The notes beneath the pieces are model-generated. The model worked only from the letters and a program-made list of their open reading frames with translations. It was not told the origin of the DNA and ran no database searches. A DNA stretch of 9,768 bases, taken from positions 1 to 9,768 of the forward strand of contig JAAZZI010000023.1 of the NCBI GenBank assembly GCA_014239225.1. The letters run 5' to 3'. This document shows, one piece after another, positions 1 to 8,234 of this stretch (the stretch's first letter is position 1; each line of letters begins with the position of its first letter). The translations under genes and the position numbers were made by a program. The DNA comes from Gammaproteobacteria bacterium (GTDB lineage: Bacteria > Pseudomonadota > Gammaproteobacteria > Eutrophobiales > Eutrophobiaceae).

Positions 1-1
1 T

Positions 2-3000
2 GCATTAGGCTATACCACAGAAGAAATTCTTAATTTTTTCTTTGATACTGATACTTTCGAAATATCGACTAAAGGTGTAAAGAATACTATTGATGAAGAA
101 ACAGGAGAGATTGAATATTCTGCGAACGATGAAATTACAGAAGAATCATTAGAAGGGATTCTTAGTCATCCTGGGCAAAAACTTGAAACAATTTATACGA
201 ATGATTTAGATAATGGTTCTTTTATTGCGGATACATTAAGAGAAGACTCCACAACAAATCAACTAGAAGCGCAAGTTGAGATTTATCGTATGATGCGACC
301 CGGCGAGCCACCAACAAAAGATGCTGCTGAAAATTTATTCAAAAATTTATTTTTTAACCCTGACCGTTATGATCTGTCAGCCGTAGGCAGAATGAAATTT
401 AATAGGCGAGTGGGCACTAAAGATATTGCTGGTGACGGGATATTATCAAATCAAGATATTATTGATGTGCTGAGAGTATTGATTGATATCCGAAATGGTA
501 AAGGAACTATTGATGATATTGACCATCTTGGCAACCGTCGTATCAGAAGCGTTGGCGAAATGGCAGAAAATCAATTTCGCGTCGGACTTGTTAGGGTTGA
601 ACGTGCGGTTAAGGATCGATTGAGTCTTGCTGAATCAGAAGGTTTGCTCCCGCAAGAAATAATTAATGCGAAACCTGTGGCAGCTGTTATAAAAGAATTT
701 TTTGGCTCAAGTCAATTATCCCAATTTATGGATCAAAATAATCCCTTATCAGAAATTACTCATAAGCGACGAATTTCTGCGCTTGGCCCCGGAGGCTTAA
801 CACGAGAACGCGCTGGATTTGAGGTTCGTGATGTCCATCCAACACATTATGGTCGTGTTTGCCCAATTGAAACACCCGAAGGCCCAAATATAGGATTGAT
901 AAATTCTTTAGCTGTCTATGCGAGAACAAATGAATATGGTTTTCTAGAAACACCATATCGAAAAGTTTTAGATGGAATAGTAAATGATGAGATCGAATTT
1001 TTATCAGCTATCGAAGAGGGTGATTTTATGATAGCGCAGGCAAGTGCAACCATGGATGAAAAGGGAAAATTGGTTGATGAACTTGTCTCTTGTCGATATA
1101 AAAATGAGTTTACAATGTCCACACCAGATAAAATAAATTTTATGGATGTCTCGCCTAGACAAATAGTTTCAGTTGCTGCGTCGTTAATACCATTTTTAGA
1201 ACATGATGATGCTAATCGCGCCTTAATGGGGTCCAATATGCAGAGACAAGCAGTACCAACACTGCGTACGGATACTCCATTGGTTGGCACTGGAATGGAA
1301 AGAAGAGTTGCAATTGATTCTGGTGTAACTGTGATTTCTGTTCGAGGAGGTATCGTTGATTCAGTTGATGCCAGCAGAATCGTAGTTCGTGTTAATGATA
1401 AAGAAACAATAGAAGGCGAACCCGGCGTCGATATTTATAATCTAACTAAATATACACGTTCAAATCAGAATACATGCATTAACCAAAAACCTTTAGTTAA
1501 GCCTGGAGATAAGATCGAAAAAGGCGACGTATTAGCGGACGGTCCGTCGACAGATATGGGAGAATTGGCGCTAGGACAAAATATGCTAGTAGCTTTTATG
1601 CCATGGAATGGTTATAACTTTGAAGATTCTATCTTATTGTCAGAACGATTAGTTAAAGAAGATCGTTTCACAACAATACATATTGAGGAGTTAACCTGTG
1701 TAGCTCGTGATACGAAACTTGGTTCAGAGGAAATTTCTTCTGATATTCCAAATGTTAGCGAAAGCGCTCTTAATAAGCTTGATGAGTCAGGAATTGTTTT
1801 CATTGGTGCCGAGGTAAACGTTGGAGATATTCTGGTTGGCAAGGTAACCCCAAAAGGAGAGACTCAGCTTACTCCGGAAGAAAAATTGTTACGCGCTATC
1901 TTCGGAGAGAAAGCATCAGATGTTAAAGATACATCTCTGCGCGTTCCTTCAGGTATGAACGGTACCGTCATTGATGTTCAAGTTTTTACTCGGGATGGCG
2001 TTGAAAAAGATACTCGCGCACTAGAAATTGAAGAATCAGAGTTAAATAGTGTAAGGAAAGATTTAAATGATCAATTAAGGATAATGTCTGATGGAGTTTA
2101 TCAGCGTATTGAGAAGTTGTTATTAGGTAAAGCTGTACAAGGAAAATCATTTCTACTGAACCCAGGAGATAAAATAACCCAGGATCATCTTAATCAAATT
2201 TCTCGTGAGAAATGGTTTGAGATTAATATTAAGAATGACACTGTTAATAAACAACTCGAACGCGCATCAGAGCAACTTGATATTTTGAAAAAAGACTTTG
2301 ATAGGCAATTCGAAGTAAAAGAAAAGAAATTAACTTCTGGTGATGATTTGGCTCCAGGTGTATTGAAAATGGTTAAAGTTTATCTTGCTGTTAAACGACG
2401 TATTCAGCCGGGCGATAAGATTGCTGGCCGTCATGGCAACAAAGGTGTTGTTAGTAAAATTGTTCCTGTAGAAGATATGCCTTACAGAGAAGATGGAAGA
2501 CCTGTAGATATAGTTTTAAATCCACTTGGTGTCCCAAGTCGTATGAATGTAGGTCAGATACTAGAGACCCATTTAGGTTGGGCGGCGAAAGGCATTGGCC
2601 TCAAGATCGGAAAAATGCTTGAACGAAAAGCTCAAACTATCGAGATACGCAAATTTTTAGACAAAGTTTATAACGGTAGTGGTAAAACTGAAGAATTAGA
2701 TTCATTTTCAGATGATGAAATTACAGAATTGTCAAAAAATCTTAAAAGCGGAGTACCTTTGGCCACTCCAGTTTTTGATGGTGCAAGTGAAGAAGAAATT
2801 AAACAGATGCTGAAACTTGCTGGATTACCAGAGGATGGTCAGTCATGGTTATGGGACGGAAGAACTGGCGATCGTTTTGATCGAAAAATTACAGTTGGCT
2901 ATATGTATATCTTGAAATTAAATCACTTAATCGATGACAAGATGCATGCACGTTCAACGGGACCTTATAGTTTGGTAACGCAGCAACCTTTGGGTGGTAA

Positions 3001-3241
3001 GGCACAGTTTGGGGGGCAACGCTTTGGTGAAATGGAGGTATGGGCTCTTGAGGCTTATGGCGCTGCATATACATTACAGGAAATGCTTACTGTTAAATCA
3101 GATGATGTTAGTGGCCGTACTAAGATGTATAAAAATATTGTTGATGGAAATCACCATATGGAACCAGGTATGCCCGAGTCCTTTAATGTACTAGTTAAAG
3201 AAATTAGATCACTTGGAATTGATATAGAGCTCGATACATAA
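2..3241 (+). CDS. rpoB: RNA polymerase beta subunit, 5'-partial
   Basis: Beta subunit of DNA-dependent RNA polymerase, which forms the catalytic cleft with beta' in the cytoplasm. The frame is open from base 2, so the gene runs in from outside the window; the ATG at 290 is internal (IYRMMRPGEPP) and not the start. About 1079 residues are visible, and I estimate roughly 215-220 N-terminal residues are missing by comparison with E. coli. The rifampicin pocket (701-800) reads FGSSQLSQFMDQNNPLSEIT and onward, with the residues equivalent to E. coli D516 (731), H526 (761) and S531 (776) all wild type. The active-site lysines lie in GDKIAGRHGNKG (about 2411-2450). Lineage insertion SI2 is present around 2100-2340. 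The C-terminal clamp-binding region ends in SLGIDIELDT before TAA. SI1, at the left edge, seems about 60 residues short. rpoC follows after 91 nt, as in the usual rpoBC operon. Confidence 0.99.
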   Translation, partial: ALGYTTEEILNFFFDTDTFEISTKGVKNTIDEETGEIEYSANDEITEESLEGILSHPGQKLETIYTNDLDNGSFIADTLREDSTTNQLEAQVEIYRMMRPGEPPTKDAAENLFKNLFFNPDRYDLSAVGRMKFNRRVGTKDIAGDGILSNQDIIDVLRVLIDIRNGKGTIDDIDHLGNRRIRSVGEMAENQFRVGLVRVERAVKDRLSLAESEGLLPQEIINAKPVAAVIKEFFGSSQLSQFMDQNNPLSEITHKRRISALGPGGLTRERAGFEVRDVHPTHYGRVCPIETPEGPNIGLINSLAVYARTNEYGFLETPYRKVLDGIVNDEIEFLSAIEEGDFMIAQASATMDEKGKLVDELVSCRYKNEFTMSTPDKINFMDVSPRQIVSVAASLIPFLEHDDANRALMGSNMQRQAVPTLRTDTPLVGTGMERRVAIDSGVTVISVRGGIVDSVDASRIVVRVNDKETIEGEPGVDIYNLTKYTRSNQNTCINQKPLVKPGDKIEKGDVLADGPSTDMGELALGQNMLVAFMPWNGYNFEDSILLSERLVKEDRFTTIHIEELTCVARDTKLGSEEISSDIPNVSESALNKLDESGIVFIGAEVNVGDILVGKVTPKGETQLTPEEKLLRAIFGEKASDVKDTSLRVPSGMNGTVIDVQVFTRDGVEKDTRALEIEESELNSVRKDLNDQLRIMSDGVYQRIEKLLLGKAVQGKSFLLNPGDKITQDHLNQISREKWFEINIKNDTVNKQLERASEQLDILKKDFDRQFEVKEKKLTSGDDLAPGVLKMVKVYLAVKRRIQPGDKIAGRHGNKGVVSKIVPVEDMPYREDGRPVDIVLNPLGVPSRMNVGQILETHLGWAAKGIGLKIGKMLERKAQTIEIRKFLDKVYNGSGKTEELDSFSDDEITELSKNLKSGVPLATPVFDGASEEEIKQMLKLAGLPEDGQSWLWDGRTGDRFDRKITVGYMYILKLNHLIDDKMHARSTGPYSLVTQQPLGGKAQFGGQRFGEMEVWALEAYGAAYTLQEMLTVKSDDVSGRTKMYKNIVDGNHHMEPGMPESFNVLVKEIRSLGIDIELDT

Positions 3242-3289
3242 ATCAACGAGAAATAAAGAGTAAAAGAAATTAATAATTTATTGATTTGA

Positions 3290-3311
3290 TTTTCGGTTAA
3301 ATATCCGAAAA
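3290..3311 (+). other. Small hairpin in the rpoB-rpoC gap
   Basis: Perfect 7-bp inverted repeat, TTTTCGG (3290-3296) and CCGAAAA (3305-3311), with an 8-nt AT loop. It ends 9 nt before the rpoC Shine-Dalgarno. No T-run follows on the + strand, so it is not a convincing terminator. It could mark an mRNA processing site or insulate the rpoC ribosome-binding site from upstream structure. The function is inference; only the symmetry is seen. Confidence 0.45.
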
Positions 3312-3320
3312 AAATCACCG

Positions 3321-3335
3321 AGGAGGTAAACCTTG
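3321..3335 (+). promoter_or_regulatory. Ribosome binding site and TTG start of rpoC
   Basis: A perfect AGGAGG (3321-3326) sits 6 nt before TTG at 3333. This decides the start: the protein then begins MKDLLKLLKQ, matching the N-terminus of gammaproteobacterial RpoC. No ATG lies in frame at a suitable place. It is the only perfect Shine-Dalgarno in the window, and a strong site could offset the weak TTG initiator. Confidence 0.93.
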
Positions 3336-6300
3336 AAAGACTTACTTAAGCTTTTAAAGCAACAGGGACAGACTGAGGAATTTGATGTAATAACAATCGG
3401 ATTAGCCTCCCCTGAGAAAATTCGTTCATGGTCTTTTGGTGAAGTAAAGAAACCAGAAACAATAAACTACAGAACTTTTAAGCCAGAACGTGACGGTCTT
3501 TTTTGTGCTAAGACTTTTGGCCCAATCAAGGATTATGAGTGTCTATGTGGAAAATATAAAAGACTTAAACACAGAGGAGTTGTTTGTGAAAAATGTGGTG
3601 TTGAAGTCACTCTCTCAAAAGTTAGGCGTGAACGCATGGGTCATATTGAACTTGCAACGCCGATTGCTCATATTTGGTATCTAAAATCCTTGCCTTCGAG
3701 AATGGGATTAATGCTTGATATGACTTTACGTGAAATCGAGAGAATCCTTTATTTTGAGGCATACGTTGTTGTTGAACCAGGTATGACAGAACTTGAACGC
3801 GGCCAAATGCTTACCGAAGAAAATTATTTGGAAGCACTTGAAAATTATGGCGATGAATTTGAGGCTAGAATGGGAGCGGAAGCTATTCGTGAATTACTTC
3901 TTTCCATTGATCTTGAAAACGAAGTTCAAACATTACGCGAGGAAATTCCAAAGACAAACTCGGAAACAAAGTTACGTAAATTAACCAAACGATTAAAATT
4001 ATTAGAAGCCTTTATGAATTCTGGTAATAAACCAGAGTGGATGGTTATGAAGGTTTTACCGGTACTGCCTCCCGAATTAAGGCCTTTAGTCCCACTTGAT
4101 GGTGGTCGTTTTGCAACATCCGATCTTAATGATTTATATAGGCGTGTAATCAACAGGAACAATCGCTTAAAACGTTTACTGGATTTAAATGCGCCGGATA
4201 TTATTGTACGTAATGAAAAACGTATGTTGCAAGAGTCTGTTGATGCTTTACTTGATAATGGTAGACGCGGTCGTGCTATTACAGGAACTAATAAACTTCC
4301 ATTAAAATCATTAGCGGATATGATTAAAGGAAAACAAGGGCGGTTCCGCCAGAACCTACTAGGTAAGCGAGTTGATTATTCAGGTCGTTCCGTCATTGTT
4401 GTGGGCCCTACTTTACGTTTACATCAATGTGGAATTCCTAAAAAAATGGCTCTGGAATTATTTAAACCATTCATCTTTAGTAAATTGGAAAGACGGGGTT
4501 TAGCCACAACAATAAAAGCAGCTAAGAAATTAGTTGAACGCGAAGGATCAGAGGTCTGGGATGTTTTGGAAGAAGTAATTCGCGAACACCCAGTAATGCT
4601 CAATCGTGCCCCAACGCTTCATAGATTGGGGATACAAGCTTTCGAACCAGTATTAATTGAAGGAAAAGCAATTCAATTACATCCGTTAGTGTGCACAGCT
4701 TTTAATGCAGATTTTGATGGTGATCAAATGGCCGTGCATGTCCCATTATCTATTGAGGCCCAACTCGAAGCACGAACACTAATGATGTCAACGAATAATA
4801 TTCTATCTCCTGCTAATGGTGAACCGATCATTAATCCAACTCAAGATGTTGTTCTTGGTCTTTATTATTTAACGCGTGAATCGGATAGAGCAAAAGGTAG
4901 TGGAATGGCATTCTCTGATATTAATGAGGTGCATCGCGCATATCAAACCCGCCCTCGTGTACTTGATTTACAAGCAAAGATTCAGGTTCGTATCCGCGAA
5001 GAGGAAATTGATGAAAACGATGAAAAGAAAATTACATATACAAGATATAAAACTACTGCTGGACGTGCGTTATTATCTCGTATTTTACCTAATGGCTTAT
5101 CTTTTGATTATATCAATAAGTTATTAGATAAAAAAACTATTTCACAATTGATTAATACTAGTTATAGAAAACTGGGATTAAAAGATACTGTTATTTTTTC
5201 AGATCAATTGATGTACGCTGGTTTTAAGTACTCAACATATGCCGGTGTGTCGATTGGTGTTGAAGATATGGTGGTGCCGGAAAATAAAAGTGAAATTATT
5301 TCTAAAGCCGAAGAAGAAGTTAAAAACTTTCAGGAACAATATTCGTCTGGATTAATAACTGACGGAGAGCGTTATAATAAGGTTGTTGATATTTGGTCGC
5401 ATACAAATGATGCCGTTGCAAAAGCGATGATGGATAAAATAGGAGAAGAAACCTACATTGATGCCGAAGGCAAAGAAAAGAAAGAGATTTCAGGTAATTC
5501 AATTTTTATGATGGCTGATTCTGGCGCACGTGGCTCAGCTGCTCAAATAAGGCAATTAGCCGGTATGCGTGGACTAATGGCTAAGCCGGACGGATCCATT
5601 ATTGAAACGCCGATAACAGCTAATTTTCGTGAAGGACTTGATGTTTTACAGTATTTTATTTCAACTCATGGCGCACGCAAAGGCCTTGCTGATACTGCGC
5701 TTAAAACAGCTAATTCAGGTTATTTGACTCGTCGTTTGGTTGATGTTGCACAAGATTTAGTTGTGACTGAGGAAGATTGCGGCACTACTGGAGGTCTTAT
5801 TATGAACCCAATTATTGAAGGCGGCGATGTAATTGAGACTTTGAGAGACCGTATACTGGGTAGAGTGTTAGCCACAGATGCGATCAATAGAAACGAAGAA
5901 GTGATTGCCGAGGCTGGTACCTTACTTGATGAATCTTGGGTGGATATTTTTGATGAAAAAGGTATTGACCAAGTTCTAGTTCGTTCTGCAATTACATGTG
6001 AGACTCGTTATGGTATTTGTCGTAGATGTTATGGTCGTGATTTAGGTCGTGGGCATCTTGTGAATAATGGAGAAGCAGTTGGAGTTATTGCTGCACAATC
6101 AATTGGAGAACCAGGCACACAGTTAACAATGCGTACGTTTCATATTGGTGGAGCGGCATCACGTGCGGCGGCGATAAGTAGTATTGATGTAAAAAATGGC
6201 GGAACAATAAGCCTACAAAATGTAAAAATATTAAAACAAAAAGAAAGTGGTAATAATATTGTCAATTCACGGTCAGGCGAGGTCGCAATTCTTGATGATA

Positions 6301-7571
6301 CGGGTCGTGAAAGAGAACGTTATAAAATACCATATGGCGCGGTTTTAACGGTAAATAATGAAGCAAATGTTGAATCTGGCCAACAAATAGCCTCATGGGA
6401 TCCCCATACTCACCCAGTTATATCTGAAGTCGATGGTAAGGTTTTATTCTCCGATATTGAGGAAGGCGTAACAGTTACTCGTTATACTGATGATATTACT
6501 GGTTTAACGGATACCGTTATTATGGATCCAAAACAACGACCTTCGAGCGCAAAGGACATGCGACCAGTTGTTAAGCTGGTAGATGCTAAAGGAGATGAAC
6601 TTAAAATTCCAGGAACTGATCATGATGCTCATTACTTACTCCCACCGAGAGCAATCATTAACGTAAATGATGGCAAAGAAGTTAATATTGGTGACGTGAT
6701 TGCACGCATTCCACAAGAGTCATCTAAAACTAGGGATATAACTGGTGGTTTACCAAGAGTAGCGGATTTATTTGAGGCACGTAAGCCCAAGGAACCTGCA
6801 GTATTAGCTGAGATTAGCGGTACAATCAGTTATGGCAAAGAAACAAAAGGAAAAGAAAGAATTGTTATAACAGGCCAGAACGATGAGGTACACGAAGAAC
6901 TGATCCCTAAGTGGAGACATATTGGTGTGTTTGAAGGCGAGCACGTAGAAAAAGGGGAAAGTATAGTCGATGGACCACCAATGCCCCATGATATTCTTAA
7001 ATTAAAAGGTGTTAAAGCCCTATCAAACTATATAAGCAGTGAAATACAAGATGTTTATCGTCTTCAGGGAGTAAAGATTAATGACAAGCATATTGAGGTT
7101 ATTGTAAGACAAATGTTGCGTAAAGCAGAGATTACAGCTCCTGGAGATAGTTCTTTATTAAAAGGCGAGCAGTTGGAACGAACAAGAGTTTTGGAAGAAA
7201 ATGAAAAACTCGAAGCCGATGGCAAAAAACCAGCTGAGTGGGAGCCTATTTTACTAGGTATTACAAAAGCATCACTTTTAACTGAATCCTTTATTTCTGC
7301 TGCATCATTTCAGGAAACAACAAGAGTTCTTACTGAAGCTAGTGTTAATGGCAAGCGGGATCAACTTCGAGGCTTGAAGGAAAATGTAATTGTTGGGCGT
7401 TTGATCCCTGCTGGTTCTGGTCTTGCGTCCCATATAGAGGTAAGAAAACAACATGATCGTGAGCGTGAGCTAGAATCGGAGAAAGTGGCGAAAAATCAGG
7501 AGGATATGGAGATAGAAATAACACCAACGGAGGTGACTTCTGAATCGGTCGAAGGGACTACATCAACATAA
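3333..7571 (+). CDS. rpoC: RNA polymerase beta' subunit
   Basis: Beta' subunit, carrying the catalytic magnesium site of RNA polymerase. It is complete at 1412 residues, close to the 1407 of E. coli. The N-terminal zinc ribbon uses C70, C72, C85 and C88. The absolutely conserved NADFDGD motif is at residues 458-464, so the Mg-binding aspartates are D460, D462 and D464. The second zinc site is C816, C889, C896 and C899. Bridge helix and trigger loop follow the family, with the motif GEPGTQLTMRTFHIGG just after the second zinc site. An SI3-type insertion lies between the trigger-loop halves (roughly residues 950-1130), as in gammaproteobacteria. The C-terminal domain contains GRLIPAGSGLA, and the last 25 or so residues are acidic and Ser/Thr-rich, a variable tail. 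Start chosen at TTG 3333 from the strong ribosome-binding site. It is co-transcribed with rpoB, and no frameshift is seen. Confidence 0.99.
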   Translation: MKDLLKLLKQQGQTEEFDVITIGLASPEKIRSWSFGEVKKPETINYRTFKPERDGLFCAKTFGPIKDYECLCGKYKRLKHRGVVCEKCGVEVTLSKVRRERMGHIELATPIAHIWYLKSLPSRMGLMLDMTLREIERILYFEAYVVVEPGMTELERGQMLTEENYLEALENYGDEFEARMGAEAIRELLLSIDLENEVQTLREEIPKTNSETKLRKLTKRLKLLEAFMNSGNKPEWMVMKVLPVLPPELRPLVPLDGGRFATSDLNDLYRRVINRNNRLKRLLDLNAPDIIVRNEKRMLQESVDALLDNGRRGRAITGTNKLPLKSLADMIKGKQGRFRQNLLGKRVDYSGRSVIVVGPTLRLHQCGIPKKMALELFKPFIFSKLERRGLATTIKAAKKLVEREGSEVWDVLEEVIREHPVMLNRAPTLHRLGIQAFEPVLIEGKAIQLHPLVCTAFNADFDGDQMAVHVPLSIEAQLEARTLMMSTNNILSPANGEPIINPTQDVVLGLYYLTRESDRAKGSGMAFSDINEVHRAYQTRPRVLDLQAKIQVRIREEEIDENDEKKITYTRYKTTAGRALLSRILPNGLSFDYINKLLDKKTISQLINTSYRKLGLKDTVIFSDQLMYAGFKYSTYAGVSIGVEDMVVPENKSEIISKAEEEVKNFQEQYSSGLITDGERYNKVVDIWSHTNDAVAKAMMDKIGEETYIDAEGKEKKEISGNSIFMMADSGARGSAAQIRQLAGMRGLMAKPDGSIIETPITANFREGLDVLQYFISTHGARKGLADTALKTANSGYLTRRLVDVAQDLVVTEEDCGTTGGLIMNPIIEGGDVIETLRDRILGRVLATDAINRNEEVIAEAGTLLDESWVDIFDEKGIDQVLVRSAITCETRYGICRRCYGRDLGRGHLVNNGEAVGVIAAQSIGEPGTQLTMRTFHIGGAASRAAAISSIDVKNGGTISLQNVKILKQKESGNNIVNSRSGEVAILDDTGRERERYKIPYGAVLTVNNEANVESGQQIASWDPHTHPVISEVDGKVLFSDIEEGVTVTRYTDDITGLTDTVIMDPKQRPSSAKDMRPVVKLVDAKGDELKIPGTDHDAHYLLPPRAIINVNDGKEVNIGDVIARIPQESSKTRDITGGLPRVADLFEARKPKEPAVLAEISGTISYGKETKGKERIVITGQNDEVHEELIPKWRHIGVFEGEHVEKGESIVDGPPMPHDILKLKGVKALSNYISSEIQDVYRLQGVKINDKHIEVIVRQMLRKAEITAPGDSSLLKGEQLERTRVLEENEKLEADGKKPAEWEPILLGITKASLLTESFISAASFQETTRVLTEASVNGKRDQLRGLKENVIVGRLIPAGSGLASHIEVRKQHDRERELESEKVAKNQEDMEIEITPTEVTSESVEGTTST

Positions 7572-7591
7572 CGTTATAAGTGGTAATCTTC

Positions 7592-7621
7592 TTGACATAA
7601 TACTTACCTAAGACATAGAAT
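7592..7621 (+). promoter_or_regulatory. Probable sigma-70 promoter of the str operon
   Basis: Consensus -35 TTGACA (7592-7597), an 18-nt spacer and -10 TAGAAT (7616-7621, five of six consensus bases). It begins 21 nt after the rpoC stop and points toward rpsL. The bases after the -10 (CTCGCC) form a GC-rich discriminator in otherwise AT-rich DNA. Promoters with such discriminators are often repressed in the stringent response, so ppGpp control is a fair inference. Predicted transcription start is near 7628, giving a leader of about 230 nt before rpsL. A separate promoter before rpsL is known for the str operon of E. coli. Confidence 0.7.
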
Positions 7622-7632
7622 CTCGCCTCTTT

Positions 7633-7667
7633 GACAGGCTTAGGTGCTTTTCCTAGCCTGTCGTTTT
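7633..7667 (+). terminator. Hairpin: rpoBC terminator or str leader hairpin
   Basis: Arms GACAGGCTTAGG (7633-7644) and CCTAGCCTGTC (7652-7662) pair over 11 bp with a single bulged T and a 7-nt loop (TGCTTTT). The 3' flank GTTTTG is a short, imperfect T-run, so it is a weak to moderate intrinsic terminator candidate. It would end rpoBC transcripts about 60-90 nt after rpoC. It lies only about 5 nt downstream of the predicted str start site, so str transcripts must also pass it. It may therefore act instead as a stabilising or attenuating 5' hairpin. Confidence 0.55.
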
Positions 7668-7687
7668 GCGTTAAGTACTGGAAAAAT

Positions 7688-7708
7688 AGCAAATTTTGAT
7701 AATTTGCT
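7688..7708 (+). other. Perfect 8-bp inverted repeat in rpsL leader
   Basis: AGCAAATT (7688-7695) and AATTTGCT (7701-7708) flank a 5-nt loop TTGAT. A T-G wobble could extend the stem by one pair. It could be an RNA stem in the leader or a DNA operator downstream of the predicted promoter. No T-run follows, so it is not a terminator on the + strand. Confidence 0.4.
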
Positions 7709-7859
7709 GACATACCAGGTAGTGCCTCAGGGATTTCAGAAGAAATTTGGACGTATGTCCGTACTGGAACTAGTAAGCATATATATATGTGTAAGTATTT
7801 ACAGTTCGGATAAACGAGGTGGTCTGCGCGTTTAATAAATTGAAAAATATGAAGTTTTT

Positions 7860-8234
7860 ATGACAACAATAAATCAATTAGTTAGAAAATCACGTAAGCG
7901 ACAAAACGCTAAAAGCAATGTGCCCGCATTAGAAGCGTGTCCTCAAAGGCGCGGTGTATGTACACGCGTATATACAACAACGCCAAAAAAACCAAATTCC
8001 GCATTAAGAAAGGTTGCCCGTGTAAGGCTTACTAATGGGCAAGAGGTAACGACATACATAGGCGGTGAAGGCCATAATTTACAAGAACATTCCGTGATTT
8101 TGATTAGGGGTGGACGAGTTAAGGATTTGCCAGGTGTTCGCTACCATACAGTGCGAGGCACTTTGGATACCTCTGGTGTTAGTGATAGACGACGTGGGCG
8201 TTCAAAATACGGGGCAAAACGACCTAAGCAATAA
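7860..8234 (+). CDS. rpsL: 30S ribosomal protein S12
   Basis: S12 lies at the decoding centre of the 30S subunit and controls codon-anticodon fidelity. It is complete at 124 residues, the usual length. Conserved blocks seen are TTTPKKPNSALRKVARVRL, GGEGHNLQEHSVILIRGGRV and KDLPGVRYHTVRG, and the end is RSKYGAKRPKQ. K43 and K88, where substitutions commonly give streptomycin resistance, are both wild-type lysine, so a sensitive target is expected. D89 is the position methylthiolated by RimO in other bacteria. The start at ATG 7860 follows from the family N-terminus (MTTINQLVRK), although only a weak GAAG (7851-7854) precedes it. It is the first gene of the str operon; rpsG follows after 54 nt. 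Confidence 0.98.
   Translation: MTTINQLVRKSRKRQNAKSNVPALEACPQRRGVCTRVYTTTPKKPNSALRKVARVRLTNGQEVTTYIGGEGHNLQEHSVILIRGGRVKDLPGVRYHTVRGTLDTSGVSDRRRGRSKYGAKRPKQ

Larger units (their letters stand above)
7622..7859 (+). other. Non-coding leader of the str operon
   Basis: Stretch between the predicted promoter and rpsL. I see no credible gene in it. It holds a GC-rich hairpin (7633-7662), an 8-bp inverted repeat (7688-7708) and minor symmetries: GGAC/GTCC at 7749-7760, the palindrome CATATATATATG at 7778-7789, and TGTAA/TTACA at 7790-7803. GAGGTGG at 7816-7822 resembles a Shine-Dalgarno but is 37 nt from the rpsL ATG. The leader may be regulatory, but nothing identifies a known riboswitch or ribosomal-protein site. 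Confidence 0.5.

Noticed and set aside
701..800. Possible rifampicin-resistance allele in rpoB
   Set aside because: The residues equivalent to D516, H526 and S531 and their neighbours are all wild type.
916..1290. 124-codon open frame on the minus strand inside rpoB
   Set aside because: It lies wholly opposite a highly conserved part of rpoB and has no recognisable protein features; a shadow of the coding strand. The other antisense frames in rpoB, rpoC, rpsG and fusA were rejected for the same reason.
290..3241. rpoB starting at the ATG at 290
   Set aside because: The frame is open back to base 2 and encodes conserved RpoB sequence (LGYTTEEIL, TIYTNDLDNG, VEIYRMMRPGEPP), so this ATG is internal.
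7675..7769. Direct repeat GTACTGGAA at 7675-7683 and 7761-7769
   Set aside because: Only 9 bases, two copies, with unlike flanks; expected by chance or without interpretable meaning.
7644..7835. 63-codon open frame in the rpoC-rpsL gap
   Set aside because: It starts inside the GC-rich hairpin, has no ribosome-binding site, and its protein resembles no family I recognise; better seen as non-coding leader.
7798..7838. Second promoter with TTTACA (7798-7803) close to rpsL
   Set aside because: At 16-18 nt spacing the -10 position reads GGTCTG or similar; the nearest AT-rich hexamer (TAATAA at 7833) is about 29 nt away.
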